DNA of 64,000 nt from Heterocephalus glaber (taxonomy: Eukaryota > Chordata > Mammalia > Rodentia > Bathyergidae), in assembly GCF_000247695.1 (NCBI RefSeq), contig NW_004624843.1:5672604-5736603 (forward strand). Direction: 5' to 3'. The translations under genes and the position numbers were made by a program. Positions 43,760 through 53,424 of this stretch are shown in pieces (within the stretch, counting starts at the first letter, position 1; every line of letters begins with the position of its first letter). The notes beneath the pieces were generated by a model, which saw only the letters and a program-made list of their open reading frames with translations, was not told the DNA's origin and did not search any database.

Positions 43760-44447
43760 TTCACCTTCCCACCCGAACCCAATACCACAGAATCCCTCAG
43801 GCCCCTCCTTCCTGTGTCTGCACTATCTCCCTCTGCGGAGGACACCCGGGGTCCCCTTCTCTGTACCCCAGACAGTTTGCAGCAGGTGTGTACAAAGCAG
43901 CCTCCCCTTTCCCAGCCCGACCTCCTCCAGGGGACTCTAAGGCCCTGGCCACTTCAGTATCTCAGCCACACCCTCGACCCCACAGCGCTGCGTCCTAACC
44001 ATGCCTCGGCTCCAGCTCCAGGAGCCGGCTGGCCCTGGCTGCTTCCAAGGGACACGGAAGGGTGGGAGACAGAGAAGGGAAGGGAGCAGGAGAGAAGGGA
44101 GGGGAGGAGCTGTCCCTTAAGGGGCCACCACCTGTCCTGGGTCCGTTCCATGGCGAAAGGGGAACCCCTGGGTCTGAAGCAGGCTATCACCCCACCCCAG
44201 CCCATCTCATTAAATGATGCTGACACCAATCGAGTGGCCTGAAGCCAGACCTGTGGGAGTCCCTGTCCGTGACGTGAGGCGCTGAGTGGTCTGCAGTTCC
44301 AGCTCCAACTGTTTTTGTTCTTGCCCTTCCTCCTTCACCCACCCCGTCCATCCCTTGCTGCACCTCCCTATTCAAGCACCAGAGTGGGCTTGGGGGACCC
44401 CAGCTTCCGCTCTTGCCCCACACTCAAATTAATGTCCACCTGATCAT

Positions 44448-44448
<1 letters not shown>
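43760..44448. other. Intron 2, nothing recognised
   Basis: GC-rich unique sequence with no exon or repeat seen. Confidence 0.4.
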
Positions 44449-44449
<1 letters not shown>

Positions 44450-44488
<39 letters not shown>

Positions 44489-44494
44489 GCGTGC
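44450..44494. repeat. (AC)n microsatellite
   Basis: About 17 AC units ending in GCACGCGTGCAC. Confidence 0.95.
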
Positions 44495-44726
44495 ACCAGC
44501 TCTTGAATTCCTTCAGTGGCTGCAAAGTACTCTTGGAACTGAACCCGAGCTCTGCCAAGACAACCTCCCCTCCTGCCGGCCTCTACGGGGGCCCCAGTCT
44601 CCTCCCCGGGAGACAAGAGCCACAGCAGCCGCCCCATAGCTTTCTTCACAGCAGCGCCATGGTAGTCTCACCCTGGCTCAGGACCTGCTTACTGCCTTTC
44701 TCATCAGTCTTAAAATAAGTGCTTAG

Positions 44727-44803
44727 GGGCCTGGGATTTAGCTCAGTGGTTCCGCCGCCTGCCTCAAAAGCACAAGGACCAGAGTTCAATCCCTGGTACC
44801 AAA
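44727..44803 (+). mobile_element. ID-type SINE
   Basis: GGGCCTGGGATTTAGCTCAG, GAGTTCAATCCCTGGTACC. Flanks TAAGTGCTTAG and AAAGTGCTTGG mark the target duplication. Confidence 0.9.
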
Positions 44804-44924
44804 GAAACCTGAAAAGTGCTTGGTGAACTGAGGGTGGGAGCAGGGCACTGTATTTTTTAATTTTTCTCAATATTTCCAGTAACTATGTTTTTGTTGCTGT
44901 TGCTTTGTTTTTGTGGGCTTGTTT

Positions 44925-45092
44925 TGTTTTGCAGGACTGGGGATTGAGCCCAGGGAGCTCTGAGCTACATCTTCAGCCCGTTTTATTTTTCATTTTGTGA
45001 CGCAGTCATGCTAAGTTGCCTTGCACTTGTAATCCTCCTGCCTCAGTCTTCCCACCAGTTGGGATTATAGGTCTGCACTCTTCATCTGGTTT
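44925..45092 (-). mobile_element. B1-dID dimeric SINE
   Basis: ID half (GGACTGGGGATTGAGCCCAG, GAGCTACATCTTCAGCCCG), then a shortened B1 (GTAATCCTCCTGCCTCAGTC, TGGGATTATAGGTCTGC). Confidence 0.82.
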
Positions 45093-45094
45093 AC

Positions 45095-45900
45095 AAGTGC
45101 TTTTTCATTTAAAAGAAAAGCTGGTCAAACCTTCTGGAGTAGCTGGGGATGGGGGCACGGCTCCTACCCTGCTGCCCGCGCTGGCTTCCTTCCTGGTACC
45201 CAGACCAATTTCAGTTCTGCATTTAGAGACAGCAGACTGTGCCGTCATTAAAATCACCCTCTGGGAAATAGGCCAGTCCAGCTCCCTGGCCTTGCTGCCC
45301 TGTGTGCCTCCTCTGAGGGTGTCAGCGAGGCAGCCCAGCACTGTCCAGAGATGCAGCATCCCTTGGGGTGCAGTGCCCGACCTCCAGCAGTCTGGACACC
45401 AGCCGGCCTTGTTTTTAAGACCCCGGAGCCCTTCTCTCTTCCTGAACTTCCGGGGCTGTGGCTCGCCCTCTCCCTGGCTTTACACCTCTCCCCGCACTGA
45501 AGCTCCTGGGGGAAGCAGGCTCAGAAACTAACCGAGGCAGAAAGAGCTGTTGATGCCTAACTGGGCTCTGGGGGGCACTGTCTGCAGGGCCCTTGTAGAA
45601 ATGATCTTCCTGAAAGCCACGCAATTTTCCATAGCCGGGAGATTTTAATGGGAGGCAGGAGAAGAGACAGGGGTTTTGTTTGACAGTCAGAACTAGCTCC
45701 TCCGTCCTTTTCTTCTGCGTGACTTTTGCTTCTGAACGGAACTTCATGTCCATTCTATTGATCCAGGAAACCCCAGAGGGTGTCTGCTCTGCCCAGGGCT
45801 GTCCCAAGTTAACAAGCTTGCTGTTGGAAATGCTGCTGTTTGTTTCTTCAATATGGAGCTGCTGTTATATGCTCCAGTCACCTGCAGAAAGAGAGAAGGA
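45095..45900. other. Intron 2, nothing recognised
   Basis: Unique sequence with no exon or repeat seen. Confidence 0.4.
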
Positions 45901-45902
45901 GC

Positions 45903-46036
45903 GGTGTGGTGACACATGCCTAAAATCCCTCTGCTCTGGAGGCTGAGACAAGAGGAGAGTTGAAAGTTCAAAGCCAGCCTGTGCGTACTGGCTACATAGT
46001 AAGCTCAAGGCCAGCCTGAATTACCCGGTGAGAATA
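45903..46036 (+). mobile_element. B1 SINE, diverged
   Basis: GTGTGGTGACACATGCCTAA, AGTTCAAAGCCAGCCTG and AAGGCCAGCCTGAATTACCC. No A tail. Confidence 0.78.
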
Positions 46037-46039
46037 GAC

Positions 46040-47010
46040 AAAGAGGGAAGGAATTCACCACTGGCAAGTGGGACAGTCACCTCAGGGCAGAAATCCCCCC
46101 CCCTCCCCGCCCCGTCCATGGGCTCACCCTGGGGAGCGTCAGTGACATTGTGGGAATCACATTAGCTGCACACAGCTAACACGGGCCCTCTGAGGCTCCT
46201 TCTCTATTTCAAGATGACTTGATAAATATTTTCAGGAAGGTCGTCACTGCAGAATGAGGAACCAAGTCTGGTGGCCTAGAGAGCTAGGAGTTCGGGCTGC
46301 CTCCACTCTGGAGGGAAGGGGTCTCCTGAACCCAGTGCAATGTTCCCCGAAGACACCCACTGCCCCCTGACCTTGATGTGGGAGGATCTTCTATTTGCCG
46401 CCCCCCACCCCAGCCCGGGATAGGCAGACACATAAACCTCGGTTCTTTCTAAGTCACCTGGCCTGTGGCGTTCAGTTACAGCAACAGCCAGACGCACCAG
46501 AAAAGGACCTGTGGCCCTCCTGCAGGGAGCCTTGCCCTGGAGCTGACTGGCAGGAAGCAGCTGTCCCCACGGGCAGAAGAAATGGGGCACTGACAATTTT
46601 CTTCTATTTGGGGGCTGGGGTTCAGGGCACAGTCTTACCACAGCTCAGGCTGATCCCAAACTCATCCCCAGCCTCCCGAGTGCTGGGGAGCCCAAGGGTA
46701 CAGTGCTGGCACCTGCCGAGGGCCCTCTTGCCATGCCCTAATATGGTGCAGGGTGACGGGTGGCAGACAGAGCAAGGGGGCCCAGATCAGGTCTCACTTC
46801 CTCTTCTCAGGACCTCATTGAACCCTAATCATATCTCCAAATCCCGCTGATACAGCAATGTGGGGATTAAGTGTTCAATGCATGGAAGGGGGAGGAGACA
46901 CAATGAACCCACAGCACCCACAAGACTGGAGGCTGGGGTGACAGTTTCCTCCCAGCAGTGGCCATTATTAGCTGACCTCCCAGCCCACCCAGACAGGCCA
47001 CTCCTCCATC
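46040..47010. other. Intron 2, mostly unrecognised
   Basis: 46603-46700 may be a very degraded minus B1 (CAGCCTCCCGAGTGCTGGGG). The rest is unique. Confidence 0.35.
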
Positions 47011-47011
47011 C

Positions 47012-47162
47012 TTTTTGTTTGTTTGAGACAGAGTCTCACTATGCAGTTCAGACTGGCCTTGAACTTACTAGCTAGTCAAGGCTGAGCTTGAACTCAGAGC
47101 AATCCTCCTGCCTCAGCCTCCTGGGTACTCGAATTACAGGTATGCACTACCACACCGGGCTA
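47012..47162 (-). mobile_element. B1 SINE, full length
   Basis: GAGACAGAGTCTCACTATGC, both blocks, CAATCCTCCTGCCTCAGCC and ATGCACTACCACACCGGGC. Confidence 0.9.
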
Positions 47163-47164
47163 CT

Positions 47165-48900
47165 CTTTTATCCTTGAGGCTAAAACTTTTCTTCATTCTT
47201 TCTTCCTGGGAACCCGGACCCCCTACCAGGGCTCCCCAATCCCTGGCTCCTTGACCTCTTTGATCAGCCAGAACAAGCACTCTGCACCCTCCCCGCTCCA
47301 CAGGGATTCCTGTTAGATTGTCTCGCCTCTGCTTGCTTAATACTCAGCGTAGTCATCAGTGGCCAGTTATTTCTTCTTTCACATTTCATGTCTCTGATAC
47401 CAAACATATCTAAGATCAATAGTGCAGCACAGTTTAGGTTTGGCTTTTTAATGCCGCATACACATATGTATCTTAGCATCTGTGACCCTTAAATCCCCAA
47501 ATCTCATGTGATCCTCCGACATCCTCTGGCTGAGAATCCCTTCCCGGTCTCCCACTTTTACTTTCTTTGTGTTTTCGTATCCCTTTTCCACGAGGCTAAC
47601 GGCGTGTCACCATTAGCTGCAGTTCTTTGACAGGGCGATGTTTACCCATGACTGCTCTGACTCACTCAGTCAGGGTCATAGATGCTGCATCTTCTTGTCA
47701 AATTGTCTTTGTTATTCTGCTCTGGTTTGGTTTTGAACCTACCGAGGAGACTTCTTAGAAGGCTTCCGCTGTTTGTTGCTGTTGCTGATGCTCAGGTATT
47801 TCTAGTTTAACAGAGCTTGAAAGAAATTGTTTGGTGTGGGGCTTTATGAAAGCAAGGGAATTTATTGAAAAGTAAATAAACAAACCCTTTTGTTAAATGC
47901 TGCATGGATTCACTAAACAGCTTAAGCCACACGATGCACTACCACCCCCACACACACACCCACATTCCCTTGCAGAGAGATTTCATGTGTGCATATGGGA
48001 ACACAGCTACACCTGGACAGACAGAAAGACAGACAGAGCAACAAAAAAAATGAGACAAGGGGAGAGAGAGGGGCTGAGAGAGCCAGGCAGACAGCATGAA
48101 GCCTCAGTGCATGACAGAGGCACTGGTGTCCTCACTACAGTCTTGGATTTCACCACCCAGGAGCAAGGGCGAGGGGCAGACCTGAGTCCTCACCCTGGAT
48201 GTGCATCTACCCCTCCCACCTGCAGCCCTGAGACCTTCAGGCCAGGGCACGACCCTCCCCCCAGGTCCCTGCCCCAAGCTGGCAACAACAGGGCCTTGAT
48301 TTGGAGGCCAGTGGGGCAAGACCTGGCCTGCACATCCACCTGGGTGGACTTTCCAGCCCTAACCTGTGTGCTCACTGGCCATGTTTCCCTCAGGCTGTGG
48401 GTCTCATTGCCTTCAGCAGGAAAGCAGCTGGTGGCATCTCAGGAAACAGTGGAATCCTGATCCCCAAATCTAAAGTTGGATGTGAAAGTCTCAGGCACTT
48501 GGTGGCTGGGTACCTGGCAGGCCAGGGAAGCCCTGCCTGGAGAGGGAGCACTTGGAGTGCCCATTGGCTCACCTAGGGGCAGCTGTAGGTCGCTGTGGTC
48601 CAGCGGCTGGCCGGGGCGGGGCCTCTGAGAGGGCGGTACCTTGCTGGGGCGGGCATCTGTGGGGGCGTGGTCTCGTGGGCGGGGCTGGCTGCTCTGGGAA
48701 GATCTTCAGAGCTGGGGGATGGCCCCAAAGCCTTAGAAACAGCTGAGCAGAATGACTTCCGGCACCAACAGCAGAGACACAAGCCAGGAAAGATCGCTGT
48801 GCTGCCTTCCCCATTCTCTGAGATTTTAGAAAAACTGAATTACAATGTATTTTTTTTTTAAGTTGCCAGAATACATTGTTCCTGAGCTTAAAATCAACGA
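47165..48900. other. Intron 2, nothing recognised
   Basis: 1.7 kb without interspersed repeats. A GC-rich, CpG-containing patch lies at about 48600-48690 (GGCCGGGGCGGGGCC, GGGGGCGTGGTCTCGTGGGC), possibly Sp1-type boxes. No exon was found. Confidence 0.4.
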
Positions 48901-48903
48901 TCT

Positions 48904-48980
48904 GGGCCCTAAGGTGTAGCTCGGTGGTAGAGCGCCTGCCTAGCATGTGCAGGGCCCTGGGCTCCATCCCCAGCACTGAA
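48904..48980 (+). mobile_element. ID-type SINE, first of a same-target pair
   Basis: GCCCTAAGGTGTAGCTCGGT, GGTAGAGCGCCTGCCTAGC, CCATCCCCAGCACTG. Preceded by AACGATCTGGG. Its AAATAAATAAATG tail leads into the next copy. Confidence 0.88.
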
Positions 48981-49012
48981 AGATAAACAAATAATAAATA
49001 AATGATCTTGGG

Positions 49013-49088
49013 GGTTGGGCATAGCTCCACGGTAAACCGTGTGCTTTGCCTGCACAAGGCTCTGGGCTCAATCCCCAATACCACAAAA
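49013..49088 (+). mobile_element. ID-type SINE, second of a same-target pair
   Basis: GGTTGGGCATAGCTCCACGG, GGGCTCAATCCCCAATACC. Preceded by AATGATCTTGGG and followed by AATGATCTTTGTGG. Confidence 0.85.
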
Positions 49089-49099
49089 ATAAACACGAA

Positions 49100-49521
49100 G
49101 TGATTTTTTAAAATGATCTTTGTGGAGAAGAACACAAAAATAACTCTCCCCATCAAACACATACCACAGAGTCTAGAAAAATATTCGAAACCACTGAAAA
49201 TGGGCTTCTCAGAGTTGTGGAAGTACAGGTGATTTCTTTTTTAAAAAATCTTTATTTTCTAATTTTACCATAAGGAAAAATGCACTATTTTGTATAGTGA
49301 AGGCTGAAAGAATAAACACTATCTTTGAAACCATCCTGCCGACTTATCTTGCAGAAGGCCCCTTGGGAGCTGCTGGCCACAGGGGTGTGGGCATGGAGCC
49401 CGAGGCTTTTTCTGGATCGCGGTCGGTCCTCGGCCTGGCTGGTCACACTGCAGGTGGCCCTCGTGGGCGGGTGACATTCTGGTCAGTTGACACGTGCTTT
49501 TGCTTGGGGCTCTGTCTGCAG
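49100..49521. other. INPP5D: Intron 2, 3' end
   Basis: Unique sequence leading to the exon 3 acceptor (CTTGGGGCTCTGTCTGCAG). Confidence 0.45.
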
Positions 49522-49672
49522 GCCTCGGAAGGCGTCCCCGTCAGGTACTTCACTAAACTGGACCAGCTCATAGAATTCTACAAGAAGGAGAACATGGGGC
49601 TGGTGACCCACCTGCAGTACCCTGTGCCACTGGAGGAGGAGGACGCTGGCGACGACCCCGAGGAGGACACGG
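49522..49672 (+). CDS. INPP5D: INPP5D coding exon 3: C-terminal half of SH2 domain and acidic linker
   Basis: A 151-base exon between GTCTGCAG and GTAGGAAG, encoding residues 67-116 and one base of codon 117. It covers the end of the SH2 domain (RYFTKLDQLIEFYKKENMG, then LVTHLQYPVP) and an acidic linker (LEEEDAGDDPEEDT). The reading frame continues past the donor as intron, so the true exon end is set by the GT and by phase. The last base G joins exon 4 to form a glutamate codon. Confidence 0.97.
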
Positions 49673-49799
49673 GTAGGAAGGGAATGGGGGTGGCAGGGGT
49701 CACCGGTGCCTTAGGGGTCCTCCATGCCCCAGTGCTTGCAGATTAGAGGGTTCTGGTATTAGAGGGAGTCCACATGGCCGGGTGGTGAAGGACAGGTTA

Positions 49800-50040
49800 G
49801 GAACATGGGCTCTGACAGGATGCAGACAGACGTGGGCTGGAATTCTTGCTCTCTTGCTAGTTAGCTGTGTTATCTTGGGTAAGTGACTTACCCTCTTTGA
49901 ACTACAAGCTTCTCTTTAGAAACAGTAGAGTCGGCACCATATCTGCCTCTCAGGATGTCACAGGGATCCAGTGAGCCGATGAATGCAGTGCCCAGAGCCT
50001 CATACATAGTAGACAATAAGTGCAGTGCCCACCCTCGTCA
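49800..50040 (+). mobile_element. MIR SINE
   Basis: ACATGGGCTCTGACAGGATG, GTTAGCTGTGTTATCTTGGG, TAAGTGACTTACCCTCTTTG, CACAGGGATCCAGTGAGC and CATACATAGTAGACAATAAG. Near full length, 130 bases after exon 3. Confidence 0.85.
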
Positions 50041-50173
50041 CCATTATAGTTTCACCATGGGGACAATGGAGGAATAGAGCCTTGCACTTGGAGGGAAGGC
50101 CGAGAAAGGTGTTTCTTTGTCATCATTAAAAGGGAGGGACATAGATACAACTCCTAAAAATGTGTTGAAAAGA

Positions 50174-50366
50174 AAGCCCAGCATGGCGATACACACCTGT
50201 AACCCCAGCCCTCTGGGAAGCTAAGGCAGAAGGATTGCAAGTTCAAGCCCAGCATGGGCAACTTAGCAGGACCCTATACCAAAATTTAAAAATGAGTAAA
50301 TAAAAGGCTGGGGAGAAAGCTCACTGTGAAGGCCTTGGGTTTGATCTCCAGTACTAAAAAATAAGA
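50174..50366 (+). mobile_element. B1-dID dimeric SINE
   Basis: B1 (AGCCCAGCATGGCGATACAC to GGACCCTATACC), AAAATTTAAAAATGAGTAAA linker, then an ID half (GGCTGGGGAGAAAGCTCACT, TTTGATCTCCAGTACT). Confidence 0.87.
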
Positions 50367-50369
50367 CCC

Positions 50370-51480
50370 TAAAGTGTGTGTGACTCAGGCCCGCCCTTTG
50401 CACAGCGTGGGGAGGTTGGGCATGGAAGTGCGTCCCAGAGAGAAAGTTGCAGAAAGAAAGCTCAACTGCAGGGGCGCCTTCCTCTCCTCTCAGAGGTTCA
50501 GCTCTTCCACTGGCTGGGGCTCTTCCAGCAGGCGGCCCAGGGGAGATGAGAGGGGAACGCTAAGCTCCCTGGCTGGTCTCCCACTCTGTTGGGCCCTGGT
50601 GGCCCGTCCCTGGTGACTGCTGCCAGTCCCCCGCAGGGCTCTCTTTATCCCCTCCAGTGGGCTGGCTTGTGGGTCACCAGACCCCTCCTCTACCCCTCCT
50701 GGACATCCCCTTTTCATGGCTTCATGACTCCTCAAGGAACGACTGACGGCTGCCTCCCCAATAACCAGGCCAAGCTCCAAGGGGCTAGAAGGGCACCCAG
50801 GCAGGGCACATCCTTCTGCCCTCTCTGGGCAGTGGAAGAGGAGCCCTCAGGGGCTGGGAAGGTCCAGCAGCGTAGGCAGAGCTGAGATGTTGGTGTGTGA
50901 ATCCATAGTCACCTGTCAGGGTGGGGCCCTGCTGTGCAGCAGCCTTGGCCCAGACCTTGGCCTTGACCTTGAGGAGCTGTCCTGCAGCAGTGCCTTCCAC
51001 ACATCACCATCCTAGGTGCCTTGGGCCCCCGCCCCAGCTTGCTGTGCCGGTCTCGGGAGTTGACTGAGACAGATCCGACCCACACACTTCCCGTAACGGC
51101 TGGAGACAGAAAGAGCCCCAGTCCTGTGACCACCAGCTTCACTTCCTCAAAGAGGTCCAGGCAACCAGACACCGACTCAGGTCTTCTTGAGGGGCTACCC
51201 GGTCCCCAGGGCTTGAAACTCCCTTGTGTCTGTGTCCCTAAGCCAGAGCGGGAGAGGAAGTGAAATGTGTGTCCACTAAAAAGAGAAAGTCGCCAGGCGG
51301 TCCTCCGGCTGTGGGTTATGGTGGCCAGTAGGTGTGAGAAAGGCGTAGGCAGGGAGTGGCCTTTGCCTGTCTGTGGTACATGCAGGAAAGAAATTCCAAT
51401 GGAGGTGGGCAAGGGTCCCATCTGTCAGGTCAGGTTCAGTTTGTTTAACATTTCTGTTGTCTGAATAAGCGAACTCCCCT
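50370..51480. other. Intron 3, nothing recognised
   Basis: 1.1 kb of unique GC-rich sequence with no exon or repeat. Confidence 0.4.
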
Positions 51481-51483
51481 TGC

Positions 51484-51624
51484 TTTTTTTTTTTTTTTTT
51501 TTTTAGTCAGGGTCTGGCTATGTATTCCAGGCTGGCACTGAACTTGCTGTGTAGCCCAGACTGACTCTGAATTTGTGGTGATTCTCCTGCCTCAGCCTCC
51601 TGGGTGCTGGGATTACAGGTGTCC
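51484..51624 (-). mobile_element. B1 SINE
   Basis: T22 at left, CAGGGTCTGGCTATGTATTC, both blocks, GTGCTGGGATTACAGGTG. Confidence 0.9.
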
Positions 51625-52063
51625 CTACGCCTCCCACCTGCCCTCACTTTTAAATATTTGTCTCTGAGGCTCTGCAGGAAGAGAGGAGGGCAGAGGCTGG
51701 AGAGGTGCAGAGACGGATTGGGTGCTGAGGGTGATTGGCCAGGTCTTGGCCTCCCGCCCCAGCCTCCTTCTTGGGCTGTGGCCCCAGAAAGCCAGGCCAG
51801 GCTCAGTCTGCCCAAGGCCTGCCACCCTGCAGGCCACCCTGCCCTGTGCCCATCAGGGCCACCAGATCCCAGCAGAGCCCCACAGTGGCCCCAGGTGCAA
51901 GGATCCAGGTCTGTACCCAGGAGCTTCCTGCCAATCCGAGTCTGGGAGGAAGTGGGGCCCTGGGAAGGCACAGTGGGAGCAGCCAGGGACCTGTGGCAGA
52001 CTGTGAGGGGGCGGGTGACGTCCAGAGCGCCTCGCCAATGGCTCCCTGTTGCTCTTCTGTTAG
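51625..52063. other. INPP5D: Intron 3, 3' end
   Basis: Unique GC-rich sequence leading to the TTGCTCTTCTGTTAG acceptor. Confidence 0.45.
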
Positions 52064-52235
52064 AAAGTGTCACATCTCCACCCGAGCTGCCACCCAGAAA
52101 TATCCCTTTCTCTGCTGGGCCCTGTGAGACCAAGGAGCTTCCGGTGCCAGCCGAGAACCTCCGTGCCCCCGAGGCCAGCCGGCCCAGCCTCTCTGAGACA
52201 CTCTTCCAGCGGCTGCAGACCATGGACACCAGCGG
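52064..52235 (+). CDS. INPP5D: INPP5D coding exon 4: linker after the SH2 domain
   Basis: A 172-base exon between TTCTGTTAG and GTGAGTCC, encoding residues 117-173 and two bases of codon 174. It starts ESVTSPPELPPRNIP and ends SLSETLFQRLQTMDTS. It includes the short proline motif PPELPPR. The 3' half (RPSLSETLFQRLQ) is strongly like SHIP1, while the middle (FSAGPCETKELPVPAEN) is more diverged. In human SHIP1 a valine is optionally included before this ESV by a tandem acceptor. Here only the acceptor that skips it is present. Confidence 0.96.
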
Positions 52236-53083
52236 GTGAGTCCCCACCTGGCGGGCACCCTCCGAGGCCAGGCACACCTGGGCCCATGCTCCAGAAGCAG
52301 GTGGCCTTCAGCCCGAGGAATGGCGACTGTCCCTGCAAGCTACATCTGTGTTCATTTCCAAACATTTCATTAATTGTGTGGTTGAAAACCATCTTGTTTC
52401 TAACCTATATAATCTGGCCCTCAAGTTGTTTTTGTTCTTTGTCTATTTTCCTGTCAGTCTCAGTGGTTTTCTTATCAAGTTGTATGATTTTCTTATACAT
52501 AGTGCAATTGAAAATATGGTGAATGTGTAGGGTTGCTTTTTAAAAAAATTACTACAGTATCTTTAAGGCAGAAAACTCCATGTACCCTATGGGAAAGTCT
52601 CTTTGGTTGGAAGAATGATAAAAACATTTTTTAAGAAAAAATTTTATGAAAAAATATAAATTTGTTATAGTGAAAGACACATTGCCATTAGTTCCCTTCA
52701 AAATACTCTCCCTCACTTCAAACAAACTTATCCCATTGTACTTGCTACTTTCTGGAGCAGCTCTGGAAGTCCTCTTTCATGAAGGTCTTTAGTTTTGTTG
52801 TCTTGGCTGCCTCGATGTCTTGAATTGATTCAATGTCTTGAATCGATTAAAAATGTTGACCTTTCATGGGCATTTTGACTTTGGGGAAGAGCCAGAAGTC
52901 ATATGGTGCCCGATCCTGTGAATCAACTGATGAGGACACACTGTAATGTTTTTAGTTGACAGAAACTGCCATAAACATGTGGAATCAGTTCAGGACATGG
53001 AAGCAGTCACAAAAAGACACATTCAGAAATCACTTCAGAAAGTGGCAAGAATGATGGAATGAGTGTGTTTGAAGTGAGGGGAG

Positions 53084-53109
53084 GGGCTCGCTTTGGCAGC
53101 ACATATACT
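53084..53109 (+). pseudogene. Truncated U6 snRNA retropseudogene, 26 bases
   Basis: GGGCTCGCTTTGGCAGCACA plus TATACT matches the first 26 bases of U6 snRNA (5' stem-loop and start) with two changes. It is flanked by identical GAAGTGAGGGG copies at 53071-53081 and 53110-53120, a target duplication, absent as a pair in the sister element at 20663. No U6 promoter precedes it, so it is not a functional gene. Confidence 0.85.
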
Positions 53110-53167
53110 GAAGTGAGGGGGAGGATTTTGAGGGAGATTTGTGGCAATGTGTCTTTTACTGTAATGC

Positions 53168-53267
53168 ATTTTTTTTTGTTGTTTTTTTTTTTTTGGAACC
53201 AGGAATCAAACTCAGGACCTTACGCTTTTGAGGCAGGCAGAGGAATCACTGAGCTAAATCCCCAGCC
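53168..53267 (-). mobile_element. ID-type SINE, first of a same-target pair
   Basis: T-run, GGAACCAGGAATCAAACTCA, GAGCTAAATCCCCAGCCC. Preceded by ACTGTAATGC and followed by ACTGTAATAC. Confidence 0.9.
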
Positions 53268-53277
53268 CACTGTAATA

Positions 53278-53364
53278 CTTTTTTTTTTTTTGGTACCTAG
53301 GATCAAACTCGGGTCCTTGTGCTTGCAAGGAGGCAGCGGAACCACTGAGCTAAATCCCTGGCCC
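53278..53364 (-). mobile_element. ID-type SINE, second of a same-target pair
   Basis: T-run, GGTACCTAGGATCAAACTCG, GAGCTAAATCCCTGGCCC. Followed by a third target-like copy, ATGTAATAC. Confidence 0.9.
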
Positions 53365-53424
53365 ATATGTAATACATTTTTAAATTTAAACTTTCACCAT
53401 ATATTTTGACCACACCTCGTATAT

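Larger units (their letters stand above)
52655..53421 (-). mobile_element. Foldback mariner-family DNA transposon (copy 2), with nested insertions
   Basis: It shares the structure of the element at 20663: a left arm antisense to the mariner 3' end (GTGAAAGACACATTGCCATT), a minus transposase remnant (TTTGACTTTGGGGAAGAGCC), and a right arm in the opposite sense (AAGTGGCAAGAATGATGGAA, TTGTGGCAATGTGTCTTTTA), ending CCACACCTCGTA. The right arm was later hit by a U6 fragment and two ID SINEs. The left end could extend to about 52500. Confidence 0.75.

Noticed and set aside
48600..48690. Second promoter or CpG island in intron 2
   Set aside because: A few GC boxes and CpGs over about 90 bases only. 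No exon, initiator or other support nearby.
53084..53109. U6 snRNA gene
   Set aside because: Just 26 of about 107 bases are present, with no proximal sequence element or TATA box upstream. It is a retro-inserted fragment.
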